A stretch of 64,000 nucleotides of DNA from Piromyces finnis (taxonomy: Eukaryota > Neocallimastigomycota > Neocallimastigomycetes > Neocallimastigales > Neocallimastigaceae), in the NCBI GenBank assembly GCA_002104945.1, contig MCFH01000001.1, forward strand, positions 124,001 to 188,000. Direction: 5' to 3'. Each line of letters begins with the position of its first letter. Position 1 is the stretch's first letter. Both the position numbers and the translations under genes were made by a program. Below, piece after piece: positions 23,104 to 34,439 of the stretch. The notes below the pieces were generated by a model. The model was not told the DNA's origin and did no database searches. It saw only the letters and a program-made list of their open reading frames with translations.

Positions 23104-26100
23104 TTAATTTTTTTTCTCTTTTACCATTTCTCTTATTTTATGATACTTAATATCAATATGTTTTGATTTTGGATTAATAGTATCATTTTCAGCATTATAA
23201 ATTGCTGCCTGGTTGTCAATGTTTATTACAGTACATTTATGAGTTATCCCTAACTCATTAAGTATGTTTGCATACCAAAGTGAATGTTTTCCGCACTCAC
23301 ATAAGCTGTAATATTCTGACTCAGCTGTAGAGGTAGCAATACAATGTTGAAGTTTCGAAAACCAACTCGTGGGACCACTTCCCATGAAGAAAACAAATCC
23401 GGTGGTTGATCTTCTGGTTACTTTGTCACTACCGTAGTCTGCGTCTACAAAGGTCTTTAAAGAAGCTTCGCCTGAATAGAGCAATCCGTAATTAATGGTT
23501 CCTTTGAGGTATTTAAAAATTTGAATAACATTCTCCCAGTCTTTAAAAGTAGGTTCTTGTGATTTTCTGGCTGCTTTGGTGACTGAAAATAAAATGTCTG
23601 GTCTAGTAGATATAGCAAGATATAGTAAACTACCAATGGCTGCACGATACTTTGTTGGGTTATATTTTTCTTGTTTATCATCAACTTCGTTTGCTGGTTT
23701 AGGTGTTTTGCAAGGTTTACAGTTTTCTAAGTTGAATTTTCTTAAGATATCTCTAAGGTATCTTTCTTGGTGAAGTAAGTATCCATTGTTTAATTTTTCA
23801 AATTTAATTCCAATAATAAAATCTGCATATCCAATATCGGTAACTTTGTATCTTTTCTTTAGTAATTCTTTAGTTTTATTTATTTCATAATTGTTACCTG
23901 ATATTAGGATATCATCGACATATATTCCTAACAAACATTTTATATTATTGTTATCATCTTTCTTAACGAAAATACAGGGTTCACTTACCAGTCTTTTAAA
24001 TCCAATATTAGTTAAAGTATCAGTTATATTATTATTCCATTCTCGTGCTGCTTGCTTGAGACCATAGAGTGCCTTATTTAGTTTCCAATAGCCTTTTCGG
24101 TAAGTAGAGTCTCCTTCTGGAGCATACATATAAATACATTCATTTAAGTCAGCATATAAATAAGCTGCCTTTATATCTAATTGATGTATATAAAATTTCT
24201 TTTCTGCTGAAATAGCTGTAAGAATTCTTAGTGAATCATGTTTTAATGTTGGAGAAAATGTTTCTTTGTAGTCCGTACCGTATTCTTGAGTGAATCCTCT
24301 AGCTACTAAGCGTGCTTTATACTTGGTAATGTTTCCTTTGCTATCCCTTTTAATTTTGAACACCCATTTTGAGGTAATTACATTAGTATTTTGTGGAACT
24401 TTGTTTATTTTTTCATATACTTTGCGTTCTTTCATATTGTTTAATTCATCATTTATAGCGTCAAGCCATCTTCTTTTATCTTTTCTCTTAAAGATTTCAA
24501 AAAAACTTGTTGGTTCTGTTATTTGGTTATCTGTCGTTGATGATTTATCAACGTTATTTATTTCTTTTCTTATTCTTTTACTAGTTGTATACTTTTCATT
24601 ATTATCCAAAATTTTTCTTTTGTTCCTTGGATAATTTGGATATTGTCTTTGTTCTACATCTAGTGAATGGTTTGGAATATAGCTTAATGAGTTATTATTT
24701 TTTTGTTTATTTTTATTTAATTCTGATAAACTAATTCCATTGTCCAAGTCTTTAGCCTTATAAGAAATTTTGTTCTTAGATTTTCTTTCGCTTTCAATTA
24801 TTTTATTTATCCTTTCTTCTTTGTTTAAGAATTTATTTCTTTTAATTTTAATTTTACTTTCATCTTCACTTTCTTCGTCACTGTCGATTACTTTTCTTTT
24901 ATTTTTCTTTTTATGAATATTATTATTGTTGTTTTTAATTTTATAACTGTTATTGTCTTTCATATTATTAATGAAGTTATTATTTATATTATTATTTATA
25001 TTATTCTTATTATGTGAATTAATAATATTAACGTTGTTATCGTCATTATTATCATTAAATTTATTTATATGATTTATGTTATTAATATCATTATCATCAT
25101 ATATTTCATTAATATTTTTATTTGTTTTATTTAAATTATTATCTTCTTTTGTATTATTATTTTTATTTTTTATTTTATTTTTATTTAAATCATTACTTTC
25201 ATTTGAATTATTATTTTCATCTGAAATATTGTTTTTATTTGGATTATCGTTTTCATTTGAATTATTGTTTTTATTTGAATTGTTATTTTCATTTAAATTA
25301 TTATTTTCATTTAAATTATTATTTGTGTTTAAATCGTTATTTTCTTTTAAAATATTATTTTCATTTAAATTGTTATTTTCATTTAAATTGTTATTTATAT
25401 TTAAATTGTTATTTATATTTAAATTGTTATTTTCATTTATGTTATAATTTTTAATGTTTTCTTTATTATTATTGTTATAAATAATATTATCCTTATTATT
25501 ATTACTATTAATGCCGATATAGTTATTGTTGGCATTATATTTTATTTTATTAAAATTATTTGGAAAATCATTGTTATTAATGTTTGATGATATGCCAATT
25601 TCTATGTCCTGTTGAAGACTTTCGTTATCGTCCCCCTCCATTTCATTGATTAATGAATCATGATCGATGAAATTGACATTTTTGACGTTATCATCAAAAT
25701 TAAAATTACCTGGTTGGTCTTCTAAAAATTCAACTACTCTTTTGATGACAATTTTAAAAGAATTTAAGTCAAAAATTCTGAATCCGGTAGAAGTGTCATC
25801 ATAACCAATAAATATGCCAGGTAGCGAAGTGCTTTCAAATTTGTGTTTTTCAGTGTTACGTTTAAGATGTAACACTTTACATCCAAAAACACGAAATTTA
25901 CTGTAGTCTACTGGGATATTATATAACATTTCATAGGGTACCTTCAAGTCATTTCCATTGTGAGGTAACCTGTTATGTATATAATTGGCAGTTCTGACTG
26001 CGTCTTCCCAGAATCTTCTACATAATTTAGCATCTTGCATCATAGTGGTAGCTGCATGGATTAGTACTCCATTAAACCTTTCAGCGCGTCCATTTTGTTG

Positions 26101-28107
26101 TGGATTATATGGTACAGTGAATTGTTGTGTAATACCATGAGTATCACAAAAATTTTTAAAATTTAAAGACTTATATTCTGTACCATTATCACTTCTTAAA
26201 TATGTAATATTCTTTTTAAATTCATTGGTAACTTTATTATACCATATTTTAAACGCGTTAAACGCGTCACTTTTATTTTTTATAAAAATTACCCATCCAT
26301 ATCTTGAATAATCATCTAAAAAGGTAATAAAATAATGATTACCGTATATAGATGACGCGTTAATGGGTCCAACTATATCAGTATGTACTAATTGAAGTAC
26401 TTCTGTACTTTTATTAGTAGAACTATGATATGGTTGATTTTTTAATTTTGATAATGAACATGTTTCACAAATATCTTTAATGTTTATATTTAATAATTTA
26501 TTTTCAATACTTTTGGCATGAAAATGACCTAATCTTCTATGCCAAAGATGTAATTTTTCATCATTATTTAACTTCCTAATTGAATAACAATACATTGGAT
26601 TTTGTATTTGGTAGTTAAATAATTTTGTCTTTGATATATAAACATTAAATATGTTATGTTCATCTTCTCTTGATACATATATATTATTTTTATTTTTATC
26701 TTGGATAAATGCTGTGGCAGCATTATTTATATATTTAAAATTTACATTAAGACCTTCTTTAACAAAATTTGAAATAGATATTAAATTCCTTTTAATATCT
26801 GGAACATATAAAACATTTTTTAAAATTATTTGTTCTTTATTAAAGTAGCCTTTTATGTTGCCTATATGTGTAGAATAACCAACTTCACCATCCGCATAGT
26901 AAATTGGTTCTTTATGTCTTTTAATTTTATATAATAATTTAATATCGTTTGTAAGGTGAACTGATGCTCCTGAATCTAGCATCCACATACTAAAGTTCCC
27001 TTTTGATTTTATAACCTTTTTATATTTTTTATTTGAAAAATTTACTTTTACAACACTGTTTGATTCTTTTTCATATGTAGAATCATAATCCACGTTGAAT
27101 AAATTTGGTGTTATATCCTTGTAGTTACTTCTTTGTTTTGTAACTACATCTGCATATTTCTTTTTATATTTTTTATTTTGTTTATTTTTATAATTTTTAT
27201 TGTTTGAATTATATTCTTTTGCTAATTTTTCTTTAAATATGCAGTTTCTTTCAATGTGGCCTCTTTTATTACAAAAATGACATATTATATCATTTTTATT
27301 TTTATTATTTTTATTTTTATAATTTGAAAATTTATTATTTTTATGATTATAATTATCATAATTTCCATAGCCACTTTCACTACTAAAAACTTGATTAAAT
27401 CCAAGCCTATTACTTCGTTCCCTTTCTTCTGACCTTTGAACAGACTGAACTCTATTTGATACATATTCTCTACATAAAGTCCAGTTACCTTCATAATCGA
27501 ATATATTTATCCATTGGTATTGTTTTGGCATAGCTCTGTATAAAACGGCGGCCTTTTCTTCTTCATCTATATGGACTCCCATGGATTCTAATGTTTCAAA
27601 TTTTAAATTTAGTTTATTTACAAAACTGGCTATACTATCTTGTGGGTTGTATTTCATTCTATTCACTTCTTTAATAAGGTCAGTTTTCTTACTGGATTGG
27701 TTTCCTATATATATACTTTCTAAAGTTTTCCATATTTGGTAACCAGTAAGTGTTCTACTTTGAACATCTTCAACTGATTTTGGTGCCAATGTACTTCTAA
27801 TAAACATTCTTACTTTATTATCAATAGCAAGAGTTTCATCTGTTACATTTTTATTATAGTACATGTTAGGCTCATGTGGGACTTCTTTATAATTTTCTTT
27901 TTCACTCTCTGATATATTCTTTATATATATCTTTGGAGTTTTATTTTCATCAATATATTCTTCCAAACCGCAGCATCTTAAAATATCTCTGACTTTGATC
28001 TGCCAAGCTTGAAAATTTTCTTTATTAAGTTCTATTTGGAATTTTCCTATAAAACTAGAAGGGTCCATATTTGAACTTAGTAGATTTTTATTTTTATTAT
28101 TAGACAT
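23104..28107 (-). CDS. Copia gamma Gag-Pol polyprotein (1667 aa)
   Basis: Single-frame Ty1/Copia polyprotein. Gag of the UBN2/retrotran type (about 20-230), CCHC knuckle CHFCNKRGHIERNC (about 275), protease MLDSGASVHLTND (about 377). Integrase has an HHCC finger (HRRLGHFH ... CETCSLSK) and the catalytic D, D, E in HTDIVGP (about 574), RSDNGTEYKS (about 642) and QQNGRAERFN (about 674). RT has TSKWVFKIKRDSKGN (about 1247), QLDIKAAYLYADL and YVDDILISG (about 1397). RNase H has VDADYGSD (about 1552) and TSTAESEYYSL. Integrase before RT marks it as Copia. A long Asn-rich linker (about 850-1050) carries 6-residue NNNLNE-type repeats. No stop or shift; the LTRs look identical, so it is recent and may be active. 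Confidence 0.97.
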   Translation of the reverse strand: MSNNKNKNLLSSNMDPSSFIGKFQIELNKENFQAWQIKVRDILRCCGLEEYIDENKTPKIYIKNISESEKENYKEVPHEPNMYYNKNVTDETLAIDNKVRMFIRSTLAPKSVEDVQSRTLTGYQIWKTLESIYIGNQSSKKTDLIKEVNRMKYNPQDSIASFVNKLNLKFETLESMGVHIDEEEKAAVLYRAMPKQYQWINIFDYEGNWTLCREYVSNRVQSVQRSEERERSNRLGFNQVFSSESGYGNYDNYNHKNNKFSNYKNKNNKNKNDIICHFCNKRGHIERNCIFKEKLAKEYNSNNKNYKNKQNKKYKKKYADVVTKQRSNYKDITPNLFNVDYDSTYEKESNSVVKVNFSNKKYKKVIKSKGNFSMWMLDSGASVHLTNDIKLLYKIKRHKEPIYYADGEVGYSTHIGNIKGYFNKEQIILKNVLYVPDIKRNLISISNFVKEGLNVNFKYINNAATAFIQDKNKNNIYVSREDEHNIFNVYISKTKLFNYQIQNPMYCYSIRKLNNDEKLHLWHRRLGHFHAKSIENKLLNINIKDICETCSLSKLKNQPYHSSTNKSTEVLQLVHTDIVGPINASSIYGNHYFITFLDDYSRYGWVIFIKNKSDAFNAFKIWYNKVTNEFKKNITYLRSDNGTEYKSLNFKNFCDTHGITQQFTVPYNPQQNGRAERFNGVLIHAATTMMQDAKLCRRFWEDAVRTANYIHNRLPHNGNDLKVPYEMLYNIPVDYSKFRVFGCKVLHLKRNTEKHKFESTSLPGIFIGYDDTSTGFRIFDLNSFKIVIKRVVEFLEDQPGNFNFDDNVKNVNFIDHDSLINEMEGDDNESLQQDIEIGISSNINNNDFPNNFNKIKYNANNNYIGINSNNNKDNIIYNNNNKENIKNYNINENNNLNINNNLNINNNLNENNNLNENNILKENNDLNTNNNLNENNNLNENNNSNKNNNSNENDNPNKNNISDENNNSNESNDLNKNKIKNKNNNTKEDNNLNKTNKNINEIYDDNDINNINHINKFNDNNDDNNVNIINSHNKNNINNNINNNFINNMKDNNSYKIKNNNNNIHKKKNKRKVIDSDEESEDESKIKIKRNKFLNKEERINKIIESERKSKNKISYKAKDLDNGISLSELNKNKQKNNNSLSYIPNHSLDVEQRQYPNYPRNKRKILDNNEKYTTSKRIRKEINNVDKSSTTDNQITEPTSFFEIFKRKDKRRWLDAINDELNNMKERKVYEKINKVPQNTNVITSKWVFKIKRDSKGNITKYKARLVARGFTQEYGTDYKETFSPTLKHDSLRILTAISAEKKFYIHQLDIKAAYLYADLNECIYMYAPEGDSTYRKGYWKLNKALYGLKQAAREWNNNITDTLTNIGFKRLVSEPCIFVKKDDNNNIKCLLGIYVDDILISGNNYEINKTKELLKKRYKVTDIGYADFIIGIKFEKLNNGYLLHQERYLRDILRKFNLENCKPCKTPKPANEVDDKQEKYNPTKYRAAIGSLLYLAISTRPDILFSVTKAARKSQEPTFKDWENVIQIFKYLKGTINYGLLYSGEASLKTFVDADYGSDKVTRRSTTGFVFFMGSGPTSWFSKLQHCIATSTAESEYYSLCECGKHSLWYANILNELGITHKCTVINIDNQAAIYNAENDTINPKSKHIDIKYHKIREMVKEKKN

Positions 28108-28121
28108 TTTCTTGAGACAAT

Positions 28122-28136
28122 TGAGACTCTTAATCT
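28122..28136 (-). other. Gamma primer-binding site for a tRNA-Lys(CUU) anticodon arm
   Basis: The plus strand reads TGAGACTCTTAATCT, which equals the anticodon stem-loop of eukaryotic tRNA-Lys(CUU) as I know it. The element RNA (minus sense) can therefore pair with an internal tRNA fragment, next to the LTR. Copia, Ty5 and Tca2 are known to use anticodon-half tRNAs. Confidence 0.65.
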
Positions 28137-28491
28137 TTTATGATTAAATATTATTATTATAATATTTTATATAACACCAACACTTTATAAATAAATATTT
28201 GTATAATATGTATATATATTATTTTATATTTATTTATTATTATTTATTTATTAATATTTGTTATTAATATTTATTATTATTTAATACAAGTTATTTAATA
28301 ATGTCTTTTCTTATATTATGAAAAGAACTACATTTTAATAATAGTAAAAAATATATATTTATATAATATTAAATAAAATTATACTTTTCATATAATTAAT
28401 TTAATTAATACATAAAAATTTAAATAATATATAATTATATAATTAATTAATAGTAAATAAAATATAAAATTATTTCATTATAATTTTAACA
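28136..28491 (-). repeat. Gamma 5' LTR
   Basis: 356 bp, partner of 22582-22937, followed by TSD ATTTT. Confidence 0.9.
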
Positions 28492-28800
28492 ATTTTTAAA
28501 TTTTATTTTATATGAAGATTATTGATTGGTTAAGAATTTTAAGTTGAAAAAATTTTATAAATTAATTTAAAAAATTTTTAGTATAAATACGAGTGAATTT
28601 TCCCAAATATTTTAAAGAATCGAGATTTTATTAATAAATAATTATATTATTAAACACTAACTTATTAAGTTAAATTCTATGTGTTTTTAATGATATTTTT
28701 ATAAATTAATAATTTACAGAATATTTTAAAGTGTTAATATTACTAAGTTATTTAGTAAATATTATAATTTGTTTTATTGTTAAAGACACATTTCTTTACA
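28492..28800 (+). repeat. Zeta 5' LTR, main 3' portion
   Basis: Ends CATTTCTTTACA and matches 45068-45375. TATAAATA is at 28582-28589, and the self-primer GAGATTTTAT (28622-28631) lies where transcription starting 33-40 nt downstream of TATA would begin. Confidence 0.88.
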
Positions 28801-28810
28801 ATAAAATCTC
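28801..28810 (+). other. Zeta self-priming PBS
   Basis: ATAAAATCTC, directly after the LTR, complementary over 10 nt to GAGATTTTAT at 28622-28631. Confidence 0.72.
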
Positions 28811-29692
28811 CTTATAATATAAAAGCTTAATACCTTAGTGTTTAAGAAATTGTTATAGATAAAACTTTTAAGTTTTATTGTTGAAGCTTTTCTTTAAAGA
28901 AATATTTTTACTTAAAGTAGTAGAATTAGTACGCTTTAGAAGCGGTATATAATTCAAACTATAAAAAGTAAAAGATTAACGGGATCGAGTTTAACCTGTA
29001 CAATAATTGAGTTGGCAGGCTCTGAGCTATTCTACTTTGAATAAGGAAGTAGGAGAATCCGAGGTACACCACGTACAAGACGCTGTAATAAGCAAGCTGG
29101 CGTGAGATTTATAGTTGTATACTATCTTTTGCTGTTTGATTATAGACCGGAAAATAGCCGGAAATGCCTTACTTTAATAAAATAATATTTCTTAATTAAT
29201 ACATTTTAAAATTAAGTTTTCTAATAAAACAATTTCTAATTTTTAATTATAATTATTAATTGTTAAGACAATTTATTAAAATTGTAATAATATAAAATAA
29301 TATTCTTTATAACTCCTTTAGCGTGAGAAGTTAAACTCTTATACATAATACTTCTACGTTCGGATAAGGTTGATATAGGGAAAGAAAACCTGTAATAATT
29401 TTTATTGCTAACAATAAGTTAGACACTAAAAAAAAATTTTTACACCGTTCCTTTCTTTTATTAATTTAATTAATATTAACAATCGACTTTATACGTGTTA
29501 TCGTGAAGAGCTACGAAGGACTTATTATAAAGAATAAAACAGGTTATATATTTGATGGTTTAACACTATATAATCTGGTTTATATTATTATTTAATAAAA
29601 AGATTTACTCAATTAATAAATATAATTAAATACTTTATTCTATTATTTTTACAAATTTATTAAAGCTTATTAAAGAAAACATCATAAGTACT
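28811..29692 (+). other. Zeta 5' leader (about 880 nt), no ORF
   Basis: Unusually long untranslated leader between PBS and gag ATG. A less AT-rich island at about 28975-29165 stands out from its surroundings, but I recognise no RNA gene or ORF in it. Confidence 0.6.
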
Positions 29693-32600
29693 ATGGAAGA
29701 GAACGAAAACAACCACATGGATAATAATAATATTTTCGAAAACGCAACTCTTAAGGATGGTTTTGCAGGGGATCACAGGTATCTGAAGGGTTTCTTAGCT
29801 AAGGTGGAGCTAGTGTTTATGCTATATCCTGAACGGTATCAAGACGACGCAACCAAAATTCTCTATATAATATCAAGACTTTATGGGGACGCTATGAATT
29901 GGGCTGCTACTCTTATAAACAACCATGATCCGTGTCTTAATAACTACCAAGCTTTTGTTGACAGGTTTAAGGCTTTTTATGGATATAACGATGCTACCTA
30001 TGTTGCAAATCAAATGCTTAGAACCTTAAAACAACGCCGATTAGGAGGAATTAGAGGATATATCTTGGAATTTAACCGCTATGCTGATGAATCAAACTGG
30101 AATGAACAAGCCAAAATGGATGCATTTATAGCTGGCCTTAATCAACAAGTTGCAGTTCGTATTTTGGAAATGTTTCCGGGTCCTAGGGATCTTCTTTCAT
30201 TACAGACTATTGCTTCAAGAATCGATTCAAGATTATCTACACATCATACCTTTTTCCCTTCTGGTTCAAACAATAACCAAAACCGAAAGAAAAGATCTTT
30301 TCATCACTCTTCAAAAATAACAAAGTCCATTACAAACAGGAATAACCATGGCCCTATCTCAAACGAAGAAAAGGAAAGAAGAAAGAAAGAAAATCTTTGT
30401 GTGTATTGTGGTGCTTCAAGTCATAAGCTTAATAATTGTCCAAAAAGAAAGAATAAAGATCGTGAAAATCCTTCACTAATATCTATTCCCACACTTATAT
30501 CCGCTCCTAAAGAAGAAAACAAAACTCATAATAAAATGACAACTAAATTTAAACTTTCTTATGAACTAAATACGGATATTCTTATTGACTCAGGATCCAA
30601 ACTTAATTTAATTGATGTAGATTACTGTAACGATAATAACATTCCTTATCATGATGACGGTAACCTACCAAATATCGTTGGTATCGGTGGTCGACAATCT
30701 CTTTTTGGAATTACATCTCCTTTGAATCTTCGCTACAAAGATCATCTCTGTCGAACACAATTCTATGTAACTGATCTACCTTATTATCCTTGTATTCTTG
30801 GAATAGACTGGCTTAAAGAACACAATCCTTCTATCGATTTCACAAAGAACAAAATTTCATTTGTATCCGATTACTGTTATAATCGTTGTATAACACTCTC
30901 CAATAATGTCCCTGAATTTCCTGAAGAAAGATCTGCTTTTCCTGCAATGGAAGATCCTTCCTACGAACCTCCGCATGATTCATTCGCTTACCCTATATTT
31001 GTCGATAAACAAAACATCCAATCTCAAAACGAAACTAATCGTACTTGTACTATTCTCTGTTCGGGTTCTTCAAAAAATATTAACAATTCTGTTTCTAAGA
31101 AGTCTTCTGTTAACTTTTCTACTTCGTCTCTCTCAAATCAAGAACCAACTTCTGTTTTGACTTCTTTTTCTGATTCTAATATTCAATCCAATTCTATTCT
31201 CAAATCCGATTCAAACTCTAAATCAGAACCTAATTCTTCTATTATACTTCCGGATGTTCTCTCTGACTTTGCTGATGTCTTCAATGAATCTAATGCTGAA
31301 AAACTTCCTCCACACCGTCCATACGATTGTGAAATAAAACTCAAAGAAAATTCAAAACTGTTTTATGGACCGATTTATCCCTTAACAGAAACCGAATCAA
31401 TTGCTTTAGAAGAATATATAAAAGAAAATCTCAAGAAAGGATTTATTAGAAAATCAAAATCGCCTGCGGGAGCTCCTATTCTGTTTGTACCTAAGAAAAA
31501 CGGTCAACTTCGTATGTGTGTTGACTATCGCCAATTAAACTCCATAACTATTCGTGATTCTTATCCCCTTCCTCTTATACAAGATATGCTTGAACATCTT
31601 GGAAAAGGGAAGATTTTCTCAAAATTGGATCTTCGTTCTGCCTATAACTTGGTCAGGATTAAAAGTGGTGATGAATATAAAACCGCTTTTACTTGCAAGT
31701 TAGGTCATTTTGAATACTGTGTGATGCCTTTTGGGTTGAAAAATGCACCTGCTGTTTTTCAACATTTCATTAATGATGTTCTTGAAGACGTTCTTGGTAA
31801 ATTCGCTTTCTCTTACATAGATGATATTATTATTTTTTCCTCTGATTATAAATCTCATATATCTCATGTCAAAACTGTTTTGAAACTCCTGAGGGATGCT
31901 GGGCTCTATGCTAAATTGGAAAAATGCGAGTTCTTTGTTTCTTTTATTGATTTCCTTGGTCATAGGATTTCTACTGATGGTATTCACATGGACCCAAATA
32001 AAGTTTCTTCTATTTTAAACTGGCCTACTCCATCTAATGTTAAAGAGGTTCAATCTTTTCTTGGTCTTGCGAACTACTACCGTCGATTTATTCCAAATTT
32101 TGCAAAGATCGCTCATCCTTTGCATAAACTTTTGAAGAAAAATGTTAAATTTGTATGGTCTAAAGAAGCTCAAGATGCTTTCGATTCACTCAAGTCCTTA
32201 TTTGTTTCTGCTCCTGTTCTTATATTTCCTAATCGTGAACTTCCATTCATAGTCGAAACTGATTCAAGTAACTTTGCCATTGGTGCTATTCTCTCGCAAG
32301 TCTCTCCAATTGATAATATGACCCATCCAGTTGCTTTCTTTTCTCGCTCTCTTACTGGTCCTGAACGTAATTATCCAATATATGATAAAGAGCTCTTAGC
32401 TATCGTTGCTGCTCTTGAAACATGGCGTCATCTACTTAAAGGCTCTTCTTCTACTTTTAAGATTTACTCGGATCATCGAAATTTACTCTATCAAAAGAAA
32501 CCTGAAAAAATGTCTCAACGTCTTGTTCGCTGGGCTTTGTTTCTCTCTGAATTTAACTTTGTTATTATTTATCGTTCTGGTTCTTCTAACGGTAAGCCTG

Positions 32601-34135
32601 ATGCTCTATCTCGTCGTCCTGATTATGCTATCAATTCGAATTCTTCTTCTGATGTTCCTTTTAATGTTCTTCGCCCTGAAAATTTTTGTGCCATTGTAAC
32701 TTCTGTTTCGTCCATTAGTAATTCTTTTCTTTCCGAATATATAAATGATGACTTTTACAATAAAATCTGTGAATATCTTGATTGTAGGAAACCTCCAATA
32801 CCTCATCCTCAAATTGACAAATTTTCCTTAAGCAATAGTTTTCTCCTTTTTACTGACAGAATCTATGTTCCTCCTAATTGTCGTCTTTCAATTCTTAAAC
32901 TCTGTCACGACTCTCCTTCAGCTGGTCATTTCGGAATAAAGAAAACATCTTCTCTTATTGCTAGAGACTTCTGGTGGCCTTCTATTTCTTCTGATGTTAA
33001 AGACTACGTTCGTTCTTGTGAAGTTTGTTGTCGTTCAAAATCCTTTCGTCATAAACCTTATGGTCTTCTGAATCCTCTTGATATTGCTGAGCGTCCTTGG
33101 TCATCTATTTCAATGGATTTCATTACAGATTTGCCTTCATCTTCTGGTTTCACTTGCATTCTTGTTGTTGTTGATCGTCTTACAAAAATGGTTCATCTCA
33201 TTCCGTTCAAAAGTATTCCTTCCGCCGCCGAAACAGCCACAGCCTTTATTGATAATATTTTCCGTCTTCATGGCCTACCTGAATCTATTGTCTCGGATAG
33301 AGGTTCTCAATTTACCTCTAAATTCTTCCAATCCATCTGTTCCTCCCTTGGCATTGAACTTAAGTTGTCTACTCCATTTCATCATCAATCAAACGGTCAG
33401 ACGGAGAGGGTGAACTCCGTTATAGAACAATATTTAAGATGTTTCTCAAATTATAAAGGTTCAAATTGGAAAAGTTTTCTTAGTCTTGCAGAATTTAGTT
33501 ATAACAACGTGGTTCAAGAATCATCCAAATTTTCTCCATTCTTTTTGAATTACGGCTTTCATCCAAAATATTCACCAGTTATTCCAGACTTATCTAAAGT
33601 CCCAAGAGCAGAAGAGTTTACAAGAGATTTTAAAACTTTAATTAATACCTTAAAAGAAAATTTAAAATCTGCCATGGAAACCCAGAAGAAGCATGCTGAC
33701 AAACGTAGAAAAGAAGCTCCGAATTTTAAAGTTGGTGACAAAGTTTGGCTGGATAGTTCTTTAATTATCCACAAAGGAAATAAAAAATTTAAGCCAAGAA
33801 AACTCGGCCCATACAAAATCTTGGAAAAAATATCAAATGTTACATTTAAATTAAGTCTCCCAAAATCTATTAAGATTCATCCAGTTATTCATGTATCCAA
33901 TCTCGAGAAATATGTCGAAGATAAATTTGGAAGATCTCAACCACCACCGCCACCTATTACCGTTGACAATGAAGAAGAATACGAAGTTGAAGAAATTCTG
34001 GATAAAAGAAGACATTACGGAAAAATACAATACCTGATTAAATGGAAAGGGTATTCAATCAATGAAGCTTCGTGGGAGCCTGAAGAAAATCTAAATTGCA
34101 AGGGGCTACTTAAAAAATTTAATAGAAAGAAATAA
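29693..34135 (+). CDS. Gypsy zeta Gag-Pol polyprotein (1480 aa)
   Basis: Complete chromovirus polyprotein on the plus strand. Gag (about 1-225), CCHC knuckle [14 protein letters not shown] (about 235), protease [12 protein letters not shown] (about 297) and a Ser/Asn-rich linker (about 440-520). RT has [12 protein letters not shown] (about 642) and YIDDIIIFS (about 708), RNase H has [11 protein letters not shown] (about 855). Integrase has an HHCC finger ([10 protein letters not shown] ... CEVCC) and a DDE core with MDFITDLP (about 1140), SDRGSQFTS (about 1200) and [10 protein letters not shown] (about 1230). A GPY module follows ([11 protein letters not shown]), then a clear C-terminal chromodomain ([10 protein letters not shown] ... 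YLIKWKGY ... ASWEPEENL, about 1427-1470). Chromodomains of this type bind modified histone H3 tails and steer integration. The frame has no defect, although both LTRs are interrupted. Confidence 0.97.
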   Translation: MEENENNHMDNNNIFENATLKDGFAGDHRYLKGFLAKVELVFMLYPERYQDDATKILYIISRLYGDAMNWAATLINNHDPCLNNYQAFVDRFKAFYGYNDATYVANQMLRTLKQRRLGGIRGYILEFNRYADESNWNEQAKMDAFIAGLNQQVAVRILEMFPGPRDLLSLQTIASRIDSRLSTHHTFFPSGSNNNQNRKKRSFHHSSKITKSITNRNNHGPISNEEKERRKKENLCVYCGASSHKLNNCPKRKNKDRENPSLISIPTLISAPKEENKTHNKMTTKFKLSYELNTDILIDSGSKLNLIDVDYCNDNNIPYHDDGNLPNIVGIGGRQSLFGITSPLNLRYKDHLCRTQFYVTDLPYYPCILGIDWLKEHNPSIDFTKNKISFVSDYCYNRCITLSNNVPEFPEERSAFPAMEDPSYEPPHDSFAYPIFVDKQNIQSQNETNRTCTILCSGSSKNINNSVSKKSSVNFSTSSLSNQEPTSVLTSFSDSNIQSNSILKSDSNSKSEPNSSIILPDVLSDFADVFNESNAEKLPPHRPYDCEIKLKENSKLFYGPIYPLTETESIALEEYIKENLKKGFIRKSKSPAGAPILFVPKKNGQLRMCVDYRQLNSITIRDSYPLPLIQDMLEHLGKGKIFSKLDLRSAYNLVRIKSGDEYKTAFTCKLGHFEYCVMPFGLKNAPAVFQHFINDVLEDVLGKFAFSYIDDIIIFSSDYKSHISHVKTVLKLLRDAGLYAKLEKCEFFVSFIDFLGHRISTDGIHMDPNKVSSILNWPTPSNVKEVQSFLGLANYYRRFIPNFAKIAHPLHKLLKKNVKFVWSKEAQDAFDSLKSLFVSAPVLIFPNRELPFIVETDSSNFAIGAILSQVSPIDNMTHPVAFFSRSLTGPERNYPIYDKELLAIVAALETWRHLLKGSSSTFKIYSDHRNLLYQKKPEKMSQRLVRWALFLSEFNFVIIYRSGSSNGKPDALSRRPDYAINSNSSSDVPFNVLRPENFCAIVTSVSSISNSFLSEYINDDFYNKICEYLDCRKPPIPHPQIDKFSLSNSFLLFTDRIYVPPNCRLSILKLCHDSPSAGHFGIKKTSSLIARDFWWPSISSDVKDYVRSCEVCCRSKSFRHKPYGLLNPLDIAERPWSSISMDFITDLPSSSGFTCILVVVDRLTKMVHLIPFKSIPSAAETATAFIDNIFRLHGLPESIVSDRGSQFTSKFFQSICSSLGIELKLSTPFHHQSNGQTERVNSVIEQYLRCFSNYKGSNWKSFLSLAEFSYNNVVQESSKFSPFFLNYGFHPKYSPVIPDLSKVPRAEEFTRDFKTLINTLKENLKSAMETQKKHADKRRKEAPNFKVGDKVWLDSSLIIHKGNKKFKPRKLGPYKILEKISNVTFKLSLPKSIKIHPVIHVSNLEKYVEDKFGRSQPPPPPITVDNEEEYEVEEILDKRRHYGKIQYLIKWKGYSINEASWEPEENLNCKGLLKKFNRKK

Positions 34136-34439
34136 AAAATAGTTAAAAAATTCAAATTATATTTATTATTAATATTAAAATCACAATTATTATTATTATC
34201 AAAACTTATTAATATCATTATCAATATCAATTTTATTATTAAACAATTTATTAATATCAAATTTATCAATATTTTATTTTTAACTTTAGTAATATTAAAA
34301 AAAAAAATGTATTTTATTATATTAAATGTATTTTTATAATTAAGAAAATTCACTCCTTAGTTTAGTTTATTAAAAAAGAAAAATATATATTTAAATATTA
34401 AAATTCTAGATTCGTCTGGTATCCAAATCCTGGAGGAGG
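34136..34439 (+). other. Zeta 3' untranslated region and PPT
   Basis: AT-rich tail after the zeta stop, ending in the purine tract GGAGGAGG into which eta2 inserted. Confidence 0.7.

Larger units (their letters stand above)
22582..28491 (-). mobile_element. Copia gamma element, intact
   Basis: 356-bp LTRs (22582-22937, 28136-28491) that look identical, TSD ATTTT (22577-22581, 28492-28496). The outer 5 bp of each LTR (TTTTA) are uncertain; without them the LTR ends in CA on the sense strand. The PPT is sense ACTTTTGGGAGAA (22938-22950). The uninterrupted target is visible in the zeta 3' LTR at about 45060. Confidence 0.93.

Noticed and set aside
25076-25454. Leu/Phe- and Tyr/Leu-rich plus-strand ORFs, membrane-protein-like
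   Set aside because: They are antisense of the Asn-repeat linker in Copia gamma.
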